A DNA stretch of 64,000 bases from Clostridium cellulovorans 743B (GCF_000145275.1 NC_014393.1:2728001-2792000); one strand, 5' to 3'. Shown: positions 34,411 through 43,773, counted from the first letter of the stretch. Notes: generated by a model from the sequence alone, not told the origin. Program-made: numbers and translations.

Positions 34411-36543
34411 TTATTCTTCTCCATAAAAATCTTCCTTTCTGTTTTCCTCATATTCTGTATCTGTTGGATTGTAATTTGAGATTATAGAATCTTTAAAAGC
34501 CTCTACCATACCACCAGCACTTTTAGCTGTGTAATAATGCCAGATTCCCCAAAGCTGCATATCTTCCATTCTTGCAGTTCTTGCTGGTCTTCTATTTTCT
34601 CTTAGTTCCCTTACTTTTCTGTTGTGTTCCATATCTCCAAGTCCATACATCTTATTAAAGTTCCATTGTGATAAATCTGGACAATGCATCATCCCTGGAT
34701 TATTCCTTGAAGTAATTAAGCTATATGGTCTTTTGATTAATCTAATTTCATCTGTAGTTAACAAGGCTCTTCCTGTCAAATTTATGCTATGTGAACTTGA
34801 TGGATTCGTAAACTTCCCATGTGAAGCACTTAAAGAATAAGTTGAAACTGTATAGTTACCAAGCTTTTTAGATAATTCCTCAAGAGTTTCTGAATCATCT
34901 GATTGAAGGTAAACCCAATTTTCACAGTTTCCTTTTATAGTCTTTGCAACATCCTTTCCATACTTTTCATCAAGCTGTGAAAAGCCTTGAAGTATTAAAT
35001 TAAATCGTATCCCCCTTCCTCCTCCAACTGTAAGCTTGCTTGAGAAATCAGGTATTTGAGTAAAGTTTCCAAACTCTTCAAGCAAAAAATTAACTCTATT
35101 TTTTAATCTTCCACCTCTAGCATCAGCAGATTTAACTAGTTCACTATAATGTTGTGCTACTAATAAACTTGCCAAAGGATAATAAGTGGTATTTTCATCA
35201 GGAAGAATTATAAATAATGCTCTTTTCTTACTTCCTGTTTCCTTTGGATCATAGTCACTAGCATTAGTCATTGAATTAATAAGTGGATTAGTAAATAGCC
35301 TTAAGGTTGTTAAAGCAGCAGTATAAAAACTTCCCCTAGTTTTACTTGGAGCAACTTCTGATATTGCAAGAAGTCCTTTTGCTGGATGAGTTGGACTAAG
35401 TCTTTTGTTATACTCAATAATTGGCATTGTCTTTCCTATGGTTTTACACATCTCACTTATAAAGAAATATACATTGGTCATATTTTGATACTTTTTATTA
35501 GCTCCATGCCTGTTATCATAAACAACACTCATTATAGAACTTGCAATTATACTTGCATTTCCATCGGTCCATATTCTCTCTCCCTTTGGCTCTCCAACTA
35601 GTTGAGAAGTTAAGTCCCAGGTAGCATCAACAGCCGCTGCAATATCGTCTCTGTCAACTGCTTCAATGATTGGTTGAAGAAAGTTATATCTATTACTTTT
35701 TAGTGGATTCTTAAAATCTATAGCAATAACCTCATAGCCTAATCTTTCAAGAAATATATGTGTATACTGGTAAAGTTCAGCTTTGGGATCACTAAAAATC
35801 ATACTTTCCCCAGCTAGTGCCATAACACCTACACTTTGAAGCACTTCTGTTCTGGTCTTTCCACAACGTGTTGCTCCAATACAAAGACTATGAACATCTT
35901 CACCTATAAAGTAAATTTTCTCTTTTCCTTTTTCTTTATTTAGTCCAAGAACTATACCACCCTTCGATATATATTTCTTTGGATCACTGGACACATTTTC
36001 GAATTTATCTTCTGAATTTTCAATACATATTTCCTGCTCTGTATTTGAGATACATTGCTGTGCTTGTTCCTTTTCTTCATTTTCCTCACCTTCTTTCTCA
36101 ATATCTTCTTTTAGATCATCTTGCCCATGTTCAATTAGGTATTTTATTAATGGATCTTCTTCATCAAGTATGAAACTTTCAAAAGCTTCTTCCTTTTCTT
36201 TTTCAGTAAGCCAACGAGCAGAACCAAATTGTTTCTGTCCAACTGCAACTGGTGTTGAAATATCTGGTGTTATACTTATTAACCTACTTTCATAAGGCTT
36301 ATTATTTGTCATCATAAGTAGCACTACAAGAATCACTATAAGGCTATTTAGACATAAAAAAAGCATCAAGTGCTGTTTACTTGATACCATACTTTCTATA
36401 CAATATTTAGTTTCAGGAATTGATAACCTGGTACTTTGTCTTGATAATAATAAATGTAAGTTTGTTGAAAAGTATATGTTGAATATAGATCCTACTATTA
36501 TTAAAAATAGTACTAATAGTAACTTTTGTTTTAACTTTTTCAC
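34411..36543 (-). CDS. virD4: VirD4/TraG-type coupling protein
   Basis: A 710-residue protein from a GTG start behind AGGAGG. Two N-terminal membrane helices are followed by GSARWLTEKEKEEA (TraG-type opening), Walker A GATRCGKT near residue 223, FSDPKAELYQYT, and Walker B-like VNFLLEEFGNF near 486. An acidic insert (about residues 120-185) is long for the family. It links the relaxosome to the secretion channel using ATP. It lies between the repeat protein and the VirB2-like gene. Confidence 0.93.
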   Translation of the reverse strand: MKKLKQKLLLVLFLIIVGSIFNIYFSTNLHLLLSRQSTRLSIPETKYCIESMVSSKQHLMLFLCLNSLIVILVVLLMMTNNKPYESRLISITPDISTPVAVGQKQFGSARWLTEKEKEEAFESFILDEEDPLIKYLIEHGQDDLKEDIEKEGEENEEKEQAQQCISNTEQEICIENSEDKFENVSSDPKKYISKGGIVLGLNKEKGKEKIYFIGEDVHSLCIGATRCGKTRTEVLQSVGVMALAGESMIFSDPKAELYQYTHIFLERLGYEVIAIDFKNPLKSNRYNFLQPIIEAVDRDDIAAAVDATWDLTSQLVGEPKGERIWTDGNASIIASSIMSVVYDNRHGANKKYQNMTNVYFFISEMCKTIGKTMPIIEYNKRLSPTHPAKGLLAISEVAPSKTRGSFYTAALTTLRLFTNPLINSMTNASDYDPKETGSKKRALFIILPDENTTYYPLASLLVAQHYSELVKSADARGGRLKNRVNFLLEEFGNFTQIPDFSSKLTVGGGRGIRFNLILQGFSQLDEKYGKDVAKTIKGNCENWVYLQSDDSETLEELSKKLGNYTVSTYSLSASHGKFTNPSSSHSINLTGRALLTTDEIRLIKRPYSLITSRNNPGMMHCPDLSQWNFNKMYGLGDMEHNRKVRELRENRRPARTARMEDMQLWGIWHYYTAKSAGGMVEAFKDSIISNYNPTDTEYEENRKEDFYGEE

Positions 36544-36586
36544 TGGTTCTTCCTCCTGTATTAAGCTTTATAAAGTCCTTAATACA

Positions 36587-38365
36587 CTACAGTACTAGTT
36601 CTTCTTCATCTTCTTCTAATAAATAATCACCATACTCAACAATGTCAAATCCCTGCTCTCCTTCATAAGCTAACTTTGACATCTGGTGCAGATTATACTT
36701 AAACGGAGTTTCATAAGTTATGCATTTTCCACCAATATCTAATAAATCTCCTCCCCAATCTAACTTTTTCAGCCAATCCCTCCCCTCATAAAATCTCTCT
36801 TCATTTTTGTTTTCATATTTAGTATCTTCTTGAGAATTAGACAATCCCCACGCTTCAATATTTCTTATCATTTGTTTTTGTAACAAGTTTTCACTACTCC
36901 TATTTGCATATATAGACCTCAAATCAAAAATTCCTTGATACCTACAAGGTTCGCTATTTATATCTGCACTTTCCCATTCAACTTGGAATTCTACTTTTAC
37001 ACTCTCAACTTTATCATCATCCATTATCTTTGCCCATGTACATAATAAACCATTAGCTTCTTTGAAACTGCCTAAATTAGCTTCTTTCATGGAAATATTA
37101 TTATCTAGCCCTTTTATATAAATATTTTTTATGGGAAGAACATTCGAAGGTTTGTAATTATAGTAAGCATCACTTTTAGAAATTAAGCTTGAAATAACAC
37201 CACTATAAACAAACCTAAAGTCATCAATCTCATCATTAGTTAATCCTACTTCCAAAAGCGGACTTCTCATTCCAATATTGAAGTCCTCTCCAACATCCAA
37301 AGTTCCATAATAAGAAGAAGTAACATTACTATTAAGATTTTTAAATTTAAATATTGGTCCATTAAAATAACCATCATCAAATTCTTCTATAGTTAAGCTT
37401 ATATTCTTTTCTTTAAAAAAGTCTTCTTCATTAAATGGCATCTTTTCAACGCTCTCTCGATATTCTTTTACTTCATCAATATTACTATACTCTAAAGAAT
37501 AAATAATATCTGTCATTTCTCGTTCAGATAATAATGGGTTTGCATACTTACTAATATCTAATCCATGTTGTACTCCATAAGCTATCTTTTCCATCTGCCA
37601 AATATTAAACTTTGTATCAGCATAAGCTGAAATATCTCTCCCTGCTTTTAACTGATCCAATAAAAACTTTATTTGATTATGATCAAAGTCTTGAGATGAT
37701 AACTTTGAAGTGTCGATTCCTAACTCATTAGCTTCCTTCAGATATATATTCTTATCTACTTTATGAATTGCAAACTCTCTAATTGCTGTCTTCTTATCAA
37801 TTTGGATGTACTTATTATCCTCATCTAAATATTTATAAAAGTTACCTTTTGAATCTATATTAATCTGCTTTTCTGTTAGAAAATTCTTATATAAATGTAT
37901 ATCTCCACGATAACCTAAAAACAATTGATTTGTCCAAAGATCCACTGGTAAATACAAACGCATAGGATTATACATATCTTCACTAAATTCACCATCAACC
38001 TTTCCTTCTTTCAAAGCGAAAATTATATCGTTCATCTGATCTACTGTAAATAAAGGATTATTATATTGAGTAATATCTATTCCATATTCAATTCCATAAG
38101 CTATTCTTTCCATTTGACTCCATGTAAATCTTGGATCAGCATAAGCTGAAATATCTTTTCCATTTTTCAACTGTCTCGATAAAAAATACATTTCACTATC
38201 ACCAAATTTAGGTGATAGAAATTTAGAAATATCAATTCCTTTTTCTTTTGCTTCTGACAATACTATTTGTTGAGGAAAATTAAAAACATTATCTATTCCT
38301 ATAAATAATTCTATTTCAAGAATTATTCTATAAAATCTTCCTTTGATTCTATTCATCAATGCCAT
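36587..38365 (-). CDS. Transfer-region protein with DIS-Y-AD repeats
   Basis: A 592-residue soluble protein with repeated 30-odd-residue helical units such as LKNGKDISAYADPRFTWSQM, ERIAYGIEYGIDITQYNNPL and LKAGRDISAYADTKFNIWQM. There are two repeat blocks (about residues 45-125 and 215-300), a unique middle, and a degenerate unit at the acidic C-terminus. The G-x-DIS-x-YA-x-P-x-F-x-QM pattern is known from proteins of clostridial and enterococcal mobile elements, where its role is unclear. A relaxosome or surface-accessory role is possible. Confidence 0.65.
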   Translation of the reverse strand: MALMNRIKGRFYRIILEIELFIGIDNVFNFPQQIVLSEAKEKGIDISKFLSPKFGDSEMYFLSRQLKNGKDISAYADPRFTWSQMERIAYGIEYGIDITQYNNPLFTVDQMNDIIFALKEGKVDGEFSEDMYNPMRLYLPVDLWTNQLFLGYRGDIHLYKNFLTEKQINIDSKGNFYKYLDEDNKYIQIDKKTAIREFAIHKVDKNIYLKEANELGIDTSKLSSQDFDHNQIKFLLDQLKAGRDISAYADTKFNIWQMEKIAYGVQHGLDISKYANPLLSEREMTDIIYSLEYSNIDEVKEYRESVEKMPFNEEDFFKEKNISLTIEEFDDGYFNGPIFKFKNLNSNVTSSYYGTLDVGEDFNIGMRSPLLEVGLTNDEIDDFRFVYSGVISSLISKSDAYYNYKPSNVLPIKNIYIKGLDNNISMKEANLGSFKEANGLLCTWAKIMDDDKVESVKVEFQVEWESADINSEPCRYQGIFDLRSIYANRSSENLLQKQMIRNIEAWGLSNSQEDTKYENKNEERFYEGRDWLKKLDWGGDLLDIGGKCITYETPFKYNLHQMSKLAYEGEQGFDIVEYGDYLLEEDEEELVL

Positions 38366-38398
38366 TTGTACTTCTCCTATTCTTATAAAATTTTATTC

Positions 38399-39355
38399 CT
38401 ACATTTCATTACCGCTTCCTCTGCTCCAATCAAGTCCCCTACCTTTTGCTTCTTCAATAGCTCTTTCTTTTCTAGCTTGTCCTTCAAGCATCGATAAAGG
38501 ATATTTTCCTTGCTTATGATTTTTATCTTCTCCAGATAACATTTGAATCATAGTTAATATTAAATCCATTCTATTCTTTAATTCCTTTTCATCTGCTGCT
38601 TGACTATTAATCTCGAAAGCTTCAATTAATGCTTCTTTAGTAAATTGCTCTGGTGGATATAGCTTTCTATTTCTGCACTTTTTACCTTCAGGTGTTGTAA
38701 AAGTTATGTACTTTCTCTCCTCTGTCCAATCAACCTTATATCCAAGCCTCTCCATATTATCAATAAATTCTTCTTTGCTTCTACTAGACCATTTACATTC
38801 TCTAACGGCTAAGAAAAGCTCATACTTCCAACTTTGTCCTTTAGATCCTGCTCTATACTCACCTCTCTTTTTATAATTTCCTTTTTCTCCATCAACAATA
38901 ATAAGATTAAATTCCTTACAAATTTCATCTGAGTATTGTTTAAGCATTTCTAATTCTTTAGCCGATAGTTGCCACTTCTTACCGTTAACTTGACTTACAG
39001 TATTTATAATAAAGTGATTATGTAAATGCTTTCTATCAATATGAGTAGCATGTACAACTTGAAAGTTTTTAAAAATCTCATGTTCTAAAAGCTTTTTCCC
39101 TGCTTCATTAATTATTTCTGGAGTTGTTTTATCTTCTGGCGAAAAGGATTGAGTGAAATGCACAAACTGCCGTCCCTTTTCTTTTCTAAAATTTTGCTTT
39201 GTTATTACAAATTCATTAAAGGCAGTTTTAGGACTACAATCTTTTCCTCCAGTTAAGTGGGGTTTTGTTTTTGCATGTTGCAATATATATGATATAGCTT
39301 TATTCATTCCTGAATAGGTTTTATTTGCTCCATTGATAAATTCTAATATTGCCAT
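38399..39355 (-). CDS. MOBP-type relaxase
   Basis: A 318-residue protein. The three-His motif HATHIDRKHLHNHFIIN is near residues 100-116, and an N-terminal tyrosine (NKTYSGMNKAISYIL) is the likely nicking residue. It belongs to the relaxase/mobilisation nuclease family (PF03432) as in Tn1549-like elements. It should nick at oriT and stay bound to the 5' end. It starts 4 bp after the mobC stop. The length is short compared with relaxases that carry helicase or primase parts; here those are separate genes. Confidence 0.92.
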   Translation of the reverse strand: MAILEFINGANKTYSGMNKAISYILQHAKTKPHLTGGKDCSPKTAFNEFVITKQNFRKEKGRQFVHFTQSFSPEDKTTPEIINEAGKKLLEHEIFKNFQVVHATHIDRKHLHNHFIINTVSQVNGKKWQLSAKELEMLKQYSDEICKEFNLIIVDGEKGNYKKRGEYRAGSKGQSWKYELFLAVRECKWSSRSKEEFIDNMERLGYKVDWTEERKYITFTTPEGKKCRNRKLYPPEQFTKEALIEAFEINSQAADEKELKNRMDLILTMIQMLSGEDKNHKQGKYPLSMLEGQARKERAIEEAKGRGLDWSRGSGNEM

Positions 39356-39359
39356 TATG

Positions 39360-39698
39360 TCACCTTGCTTTTTTGCCTTTCTTCCTTAACTTAACTAAGA
39401 ACTGCCATAGATCTGCTAATATCTTGTTTGTTGAATTAATATCTACACAGGTAATTTTCCCTTGGTGACATAAGGTAGTAATTTGGTTAAGATTCGCACC
39501 AACCTTTGAAAGTTGATGTGTAAACTCTTTTACTCCATCAATAACAATAATCTCTTTATCCAAAGCTGAATATATAATATAGTTACTAAAAGTCATATTT
39601 GCAGTCTGAGCTTTGTCTTTTATCTTACTTGCTTCTTCTTCTGTCATTCTAATATTGGTCTGGACACTTCTTGTTCTCATTCCTTTCCTCCTCTCCAA
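39360..39698 (-). CDS. mobC: MobC-type relaxosome protein
   Basis: A 112-residue basic protein with a ribbon-helix-helix-like start (TRSVQTNIRMTEEEASKIKD) and a C-terminal LADLWQFLVKLRKKGKKA. The TNIRMTEEE...A...G/N.S.Y motif is typical of MobC. It binds oriT and helps the relaxase. It begins directly next to the oriT-like region with a GAGGAGG site. Confidence 0.88.
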   Translation of the reverse strand: MERRKGMRTRSVQTNIRMTEEEASKIKDKAQTANMTFSNYIIYSALDKEIIVIDGVKEFTHQLSKVGANLNQITTLCHQGKITCVDINSTNKILADLWQFLVKLRKKGKKAR

Positions 39699-39834
39699 AA
39701 AGAAGTATCTAACTAAAAGGGGCGTGGGGATTCCCCCACTATTTACAAGCTATTGGCTATACCAATAGGAAGCTTGCCCTTACAAAGTAAGGTGTTAGCC
39801 CCCCTTCCAGGCGGTCTTGTTATTGAAAGAAAAA
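39699..39834. other. Probable origin of transfer (oriT)
   Basis: Just upstream of mobC and relaxase, unusually GC-rich for the window. It has three inverted repeats: GTGGGG/CCCCAC (39724-39739), CTATTGG/CCAATAG (39750-39768) and CCTTAC-AAA-GTAAGG (39778-39792). Several short stems next to a mobC gene are characteristic of oriT. The nick site was not fixed. Confidence 0.65.
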
Positions 39835-40251
39835 TCATGGTTCATAATCTTCCTCAACTTCCTCCTCATTTTCGTTATTTAGTTCTTTTTCAGCTTCTCT
39901 ATTAAATCTGATATTAATTGATTCCATAGCTAAATTATAATTATCACTATCAAGGTTATAAAATATATCTAGTGGATTGGTGTGCTTGTCTTCATAATTG
40001 TTATATAAGTTAAAACCTAACCTTACTAAAGCTCCAGCACTTGATGAAAGATCTACACTGCCATCAGTTAAACAATTAAGCTTTACACAATTATCCTTAA
40101 AGTTATATAGATGCTTTCTTTTTTGAAATAAATCTTCATTACCTGAGATAATATAAAAAAGAGACTGCCTTTCACAATCTCTTGGATGAGTATTATCTTC
40201 ATTTAGTAGTGTTTTAAATTTTTCTAAATGCCCATTGTTTAAAAATTTCAC
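39835..40251 (-). CDS. DUF6075 family protein
   Basis: A 138-residue protein matching DUF6075: MKFLNNGHLEKFKTLL, DNTHPRDCERQSLFYIISGN, SSSAGALVRLGFNLYNN. It has an acidic tail (EEEVEEDYEP). The family accompanies primase genes on clostridial plasmids and elements; its function is unknown. It starts 2 bp after the primase stop. Confidence 0.8.
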   Translation of the reverse strand: MKFLNNGHLEKFKTLLNEDNTHPRDCERQSLFYIISGNEDLFQKRKHLYNFKDNCVKLNCLTDGSVDLSSSAGALVRLGFNLYNNYEDKHTNPLDIFYNLDSDNYNLAMESINIRFNREAEKELNNENEEEVEEDYEP

Positions 40252-40253
40252 TT

Positions 40254-41231
40254 TTATACCTCCATCTCCATTACTTCATTTTCACAATACAAAGTATTTA
40301 AATTTTTCTTACTTTCTAAGTTCAAAACTTCCAGATGTCTTAGTAGATCCTCGTTAAAATCTTTACTCTTTGGCTTATGTCTTGAAATTTCATAACTGTC
40401 TTTATACTTGTTATAGATTTCTTTACAAGCAAAATGCCCTGCTTCGTCATTATCGAGGCAGAGCATTATCTTATCTATATTCGGATTTTCTTTTAAATAG
40501 TACTCCAGTGCTTTATCAGAAACACCACCAAGAGAAATACAATGGCTGCTAAAGTTATCTATGTTATATAACTTGATTAAGGTAAGATAACTTAGTAGAT
40601 CAATAGGAGCTTCAAATATGCATAAGGTTTTATTCTTTCCTTCCATTGAGAAAGGATAGGATTTATCTGAGTTTTTAACATCACACCTAAAGGATTTACC
40701 TACCGTATTGGTACTTCTTATGCTTGCATACTTTGGAACTCCTTCTTTGTCATAACCTAAAAAAACACAACTTTTATGAGTATTCTCATAAATTTTGTGT
40801 TTTTGTACAAACTCATTAACTATAGCTTTATCGATTCCCCTGGTATGTATTAAGTAAGCAAAAATATGTTTATAAGTATTGTTTTTCTCTGGTAGAATAA
40901 ATTCTCCTTTTTCTTCTTCCTCATGAACTTCTGGTGGCTCGTATTTAACAATTTCATCAGTGTTTCCAAGAAGATGTTTTACAGCTTCAACCCAGGTTCT
41001 ACCTTCTAATTGCATAACAAATTGAATTATTCCACCACCCATATTCTGCGAAAACCAATTCCATTTACGTCCATCAGCATTTATGTATAATCCTCCAAAA
41101 CCTTCTATTTTAAAGGTTCTCGGTGTAGCTTGTTTAACATTGTATCCCATTGATGTAGCATAGCTGATAATATTGATATCATTGGCACGAGCTATTTCTT
41201 CATCTGTAAACAGTAGCTCTTGTTTTTTCAT
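40254..41231 (-). CDS. DNA primase-like protein (DUF3991 and Toprim)
   Basis: A 325-residue protein. The N-terminal half has a zinc-finger-like fold region without cysteines (YINADGRKWNWFSQNMGGGI), then the DUF3991 part RGIDKAIVNEFVQKHKIYE. The Toprim domain has E near 206 (IFEAPIDLLSY) and DND near 255 (LCLDNDEAG). It probably primes the transferred or replicating strand. Its product is expected in the cytoplasm. It heads the transfer operon; a promoter should lie in 41232-41356. Confidence 0.85.
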   Translation of the reverse strand: MKKQELLFTDEEIARANDINIISYATSMGYNVKQATPRTFKIEGFGGLYINADGRKWNWFSQNMGGGIIQFVMQLEGRTWVEAVKHLLGNTDEIVKYEPPEVHEEEEKGEFILPEKNNTYKHIFAYLIHTRGIDKAIVNEFVQKHKIYENTHKSCVFLGYDKEGVPKYASIRSTNTVGKSFRCDVKNSDKSYPFSMEGKNKTLCIFEAPIDLLSYLTLIKLYNIDNFSSHCISLGGVSDKALEYYLKENPNIDKIMLCLDNDEAGHFACKEIYNKYKDSYEISRHKPKSKDFNEDLLRHLEVLNLESKKNLNTLYCENEVMEMEV

Positions 41232-41356
41232 TGCTTATCACCTCCTTTCATTTTGATTTAATACTTATATATCAAATTTCAAATCTCGAAACCTGGAAGA
41301 TTTATTGTATATAAAACTTCTCACTAGTTTAGTATTACGTAGTATCTTAAATAAAA

Positions 41357-41398
41357 AATATCGCAAATCTATTCTTCATTCCTGAATAGTGCGATATT
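41357..41398. terminator. Hairpin, first copy of an ATATCGCA element
   Basis: AATATCGCA and TGCGATATT with a 24-nt loop. The left side carries ACGTAGTATCTTAAATAAAAA. A close relative lies at 42457-42489. It could end leftward transcription from the glyoxalase-like gene. Confidence 0.5.
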
Positions 41399-41510
41399 CT
41401 AATTTATTATTAAATTTTTAGATGTAACAATACTTATATCCTACTGTATAAATTGAAATTTGTTAGTTTCGTGTTTTGCTCATTTTACTCCTATTACTCC
41501 AAAAGTCGCC

Positions 41511-41897
41511 CTACACAAATAAGCACCATCTAATGCCATATTTATCAATGAAATCTGCCATAAGTGAACTGTATTCACATGGTGCAAGCGGCATTAAAAT
41601 TTTAGCATCAGTTTTTAACACTTCATATGCTTTCCGCACCTTTTCTTCGTTACCTTCTCCATAATGCAAACAAAACTGCATTACGTTGCCCGTAACCGTT
41701 TCCTCACCAATAATGGCATATTCTGAATTTCGTTCTGCCACAGCTAAAATTTCCCCTTGAATATCAAGCTCTGAATGAAAAAATGTTCCATCTTCATTTG
41801 GATAACTGCTAATGAGAACAGCATCAAAAGCCTTTTGGTAAAGGGCTACCGCCTCATCACTTCTTGTAACATATGCTTGCATCATTGATCTTTTCAT
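41511..41897 (-). CDS. VOC (PhnB/glyoxalase-like) family protein
   Basis: About 129 residues from the ATG after AGGGAGGAT (MKRSMMQAYVTRSDEAVALY). It has YQKAFDAVLISSYPNEDGTF, HSELDIQGEILAVAE and FCLHYGEGNEEKVRKAYEVL, the single-module vicinal-oxygen-chelate fold of PhnB/3-demethylubiquinone-methyltransferase-like proteins. The substrate is unknown. It is unrelated to plasmid transfer and is carried between two copies of a hairpin element. Confidence 0.75.
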   Translation of the reverse strand: MKRSMMQAYVTRSDEAVALYQKAFDAVLISSYPNEDGTFFHSELDIQGEILAVAERNSEYAIIGEETVTGNVMQFCLHYGEGNEEKVRKAYEVLKTDAKILMPLAPCEYSSLMADFIDKYGIRWCLFV

Positions 41898-42142
41898 AAC
41901 GACCAATCCTCCCTTTATTACATATATAATTTTTTTAGTTATTCCTTTGTCATCTACACAAATATAATAATCCACAGTTCAAAAACAAATTACTATTTGC
42001 TTTTTAGTTAATTATATCATATTTTGTAAACACCTCACTATTTAGTTTTCAAAGAAGATTTTATAATTTACTGTGTGAAATATACCAATTGTACAACAAG
42101 TACACATTACTCCATATTTAATATTGCACCTATATGCATAAT

Positions 42143-42418
42143 TTATAATTGATATTCTGCTTCCTTTTCTAAACTGTCTTCATCTTCCGTTGATTTAGCT
42201 GCATCTTCATCTATAATAACCTCATTATCCTTTTTATCCATATCAAGCAAAGCATTTAGTTCAAATTGACGAGCAAGCTTTACCTTTAATTCTTCCTCAT
42301 ATTGAAATGGTTTCGCAAATTCAATCTTTGATTGTTCTAAATTTCTTTCATGCTCTAATACCTTTCCTTTCTGTTTTTCTACCCTACTTTCAAGATTACT
42401 TAAAGTATTTTCAATCAT
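42143..42418 (-). pseudogene. Duplicated 3' end of the helicase gene
   Basis: The frame matches the last 90 residues of the large helicase (TLSNLESRVEKQKGKVLEHE, then ARQFELNALLDMDKKD) with about 80% identity. It has no true start; similarity ends abruptly near 42420. It is a relic of recombination between related elements. Confidence 0.8.
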
Positions 42419-42456
42419 GCTTAAAAACCTTCATCCTACTAAAATTACGTAAAAAA

Positions 42457-42489
42457 ATATCGCAAATTCATTTTTGAATAATGCGATAT
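42457..42489. terminator. Hairpin, second copy of an ATATCGCA element
   Basis: ATATCGCA and TGCGATAT with ATTACGTAAAAAA on the left, a relative of the hairpin at 41357-41398. It lies 32 bp past the 88-residue membrane gene and may be its terminator. Confidence 0.5.
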
Positions 42490-42519
42490 ATGCTCTGTTA
42501 TTTTATCAATTTATAAATA

Positions 42520-42786
42520 TTAAAATACTGATAATATAGGTGGATAGATAGCACAAGTTATCATGAATACTAATAATATCACTGCTGACATTATTAGTGC
42601 TATTCCTATGATTTTTATCTGATGCTGATAATATTTGTTTGTTGCTTTTTTATATTTCGGTATATAAAACCATTTATACTTAGACCAATAAAAATCTGCA
42701 CCTACTATATCTGGCTTCCGTAACGAAAGTATACCCAAGAGCGTTAAAATTATAGTTGTAACTATCAAAACTTTAATTATTTCCAA
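42520..42786 (-). CDS. Small membrane protein, unknown
   Basis: An 88-residue protein with membrane segments at about 5-22 and 60-84 and a basic middle (YWSKYKWFYIPKYKKATNKY). There is a GGGAGGCAAT-type ribosome site upstream. It resembles SdpI/YhfL-like short membrane proteins only loosely. No family is assigned. Confidence 0.5.
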   Translation of the reverse strand: MEIIKVLIVTTIILTLLGILSLRKPDIVGADFYWSKYKWFYIPKYKKATNKYYQHQIKIIGIALIMSAVILLVFMITCAIYPPILSVF

Positions 42787-43201
42787 AACATTGCCTCCCT
42801 TATAGTTTCTTGCTCAAAAGCTTCTGAAATTATATTTATTATAATATTTTCATTAATATGTAAATATTATATCACATTTATTTAGCTATTGTCGTTATGG
42901 ATTCCCGAGTATATGTTAGTTCTGGATCTTTCTTACGCCTGCATATTAATATAACTTTGTTCATTTTATACCCATATCTTTAGAAAGTTTTAATTATTAT
43001 TTTTATTGCTAAATAATTAATATCTTCATTAATTTACATCTTCTTTGCTTCTAAATACATTCATATTCCTTTTATTTAGAGAAATTCATAGCACACTTTA
43101 TACATTTATTGTATAATTACATAATTAATATCAATAAATTACATACATAGAAAATCTCTTAGTAATTATTATTGAAATTTATTTAAAAAGGTGGAATTCT
43201 G
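42787..43201. other. Intergenic region without a gene
   Basis: These 415 bp are AT-rich. A TATAAT at 43112-43117 could be the -10 box for the rightward gene at 43202; no good -35 was found. Nothing else is recognisable. Confidence 0.4.
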
Positions 43202-43678
43202 TTGAAAAGAAATTATGTACGAATTATATTGATACCGCTATTAATAGTAAGTCTAATTTTAAACATCTATAATTATATTGACAAACAAGAAAGAATACAT
43301 CGAGCAAACGATACATTTCAATATGCTGTAGGTATAACTAGTAGTTGTTTTGGAAATGGCTATAATGAAAAGGATGAAGAAACCAAAATCGATAGTTATA
43401 TGAGGCTATTGTCTAATTTAGATACTGCATCATCTATATATCCATTTACTTCTTATTATGATAAAGGTAATTCTAATGACGAAATATCCAATTCATTACA
43501 CTATCTCAAACTTTGTGTGAATACTCCTGATAAGAGATCCACTCTAATTATTGAAAAAGGTGAATCACTCTCTAACCATCTGACTTACATCATTACAAAT
43601 ATAGATGATAAAAAAAGTTGGCAAGCAGTTTTTGAAATAGCCTATGAAACTTTTACTGGTATTAAGCCAACTTTTTGA
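43202..43678 (+). CDS. Membrane-anchored extracellular protein, unknown
   Basis: A 158-residue protein from a TTG start 7 bp after GGTGG. One N-terminal helix (VRIILIPLLIVSLILNIYNY) would anchor it with the rest outside. The outer part is helical and polar, without cysteine pairs. It is one of few rightward genes here and has no partner. The family is not recognised. Confidence 0.55.
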   Translation: MKRNYVRIILIPLLIVSLILNIYNYIDKQERIHRANDTFQYAVGITSSCFGNGYNEKDEETKIDSYMRLLSNLDTASSIYPFTSYYDKGNSNDEISNSLHYLKLCVNTPDKRSTLIIEKGESLSNHLTYIITNIDDKKSWQAVFEIAYETFTGIKPTF

Positions 43679-43773
43679 TTTAAAAGGTAGATCTAAAAAC
43701 TCTACCTTAATTACTTCTTTCTATTTTTGTTTATATCAAATCATCAAACCTATCTATGTTTTCAAGTTTATAT

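Larger units (their letters stand above)
33341..34424 (-). pseudogene. VirB2-like transfer pilin interrupted by IS200
   Basis: The 5' part (MEKNKTLIRKMKDKLWMLVV, a signal-like helix ending STPAYA, then MTGTQRLISDATTALMVLSP) runs to a TTTAC at 34218-34222, where the IS200 element begins. The 3' part resumes on the far side as FFIRKGAADEQDQKRW and ends INLVVSYYG at 33341. The joined protein has a leader plus two membrane helices around a basic AADEQ loop, the VirB2/TrbC-like plan common after VirD4 in these operons. As it stands only a truncated chimera is made. The 5' part overlaps the VirD4 stop by 14 bp. Confidence 0.75.
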
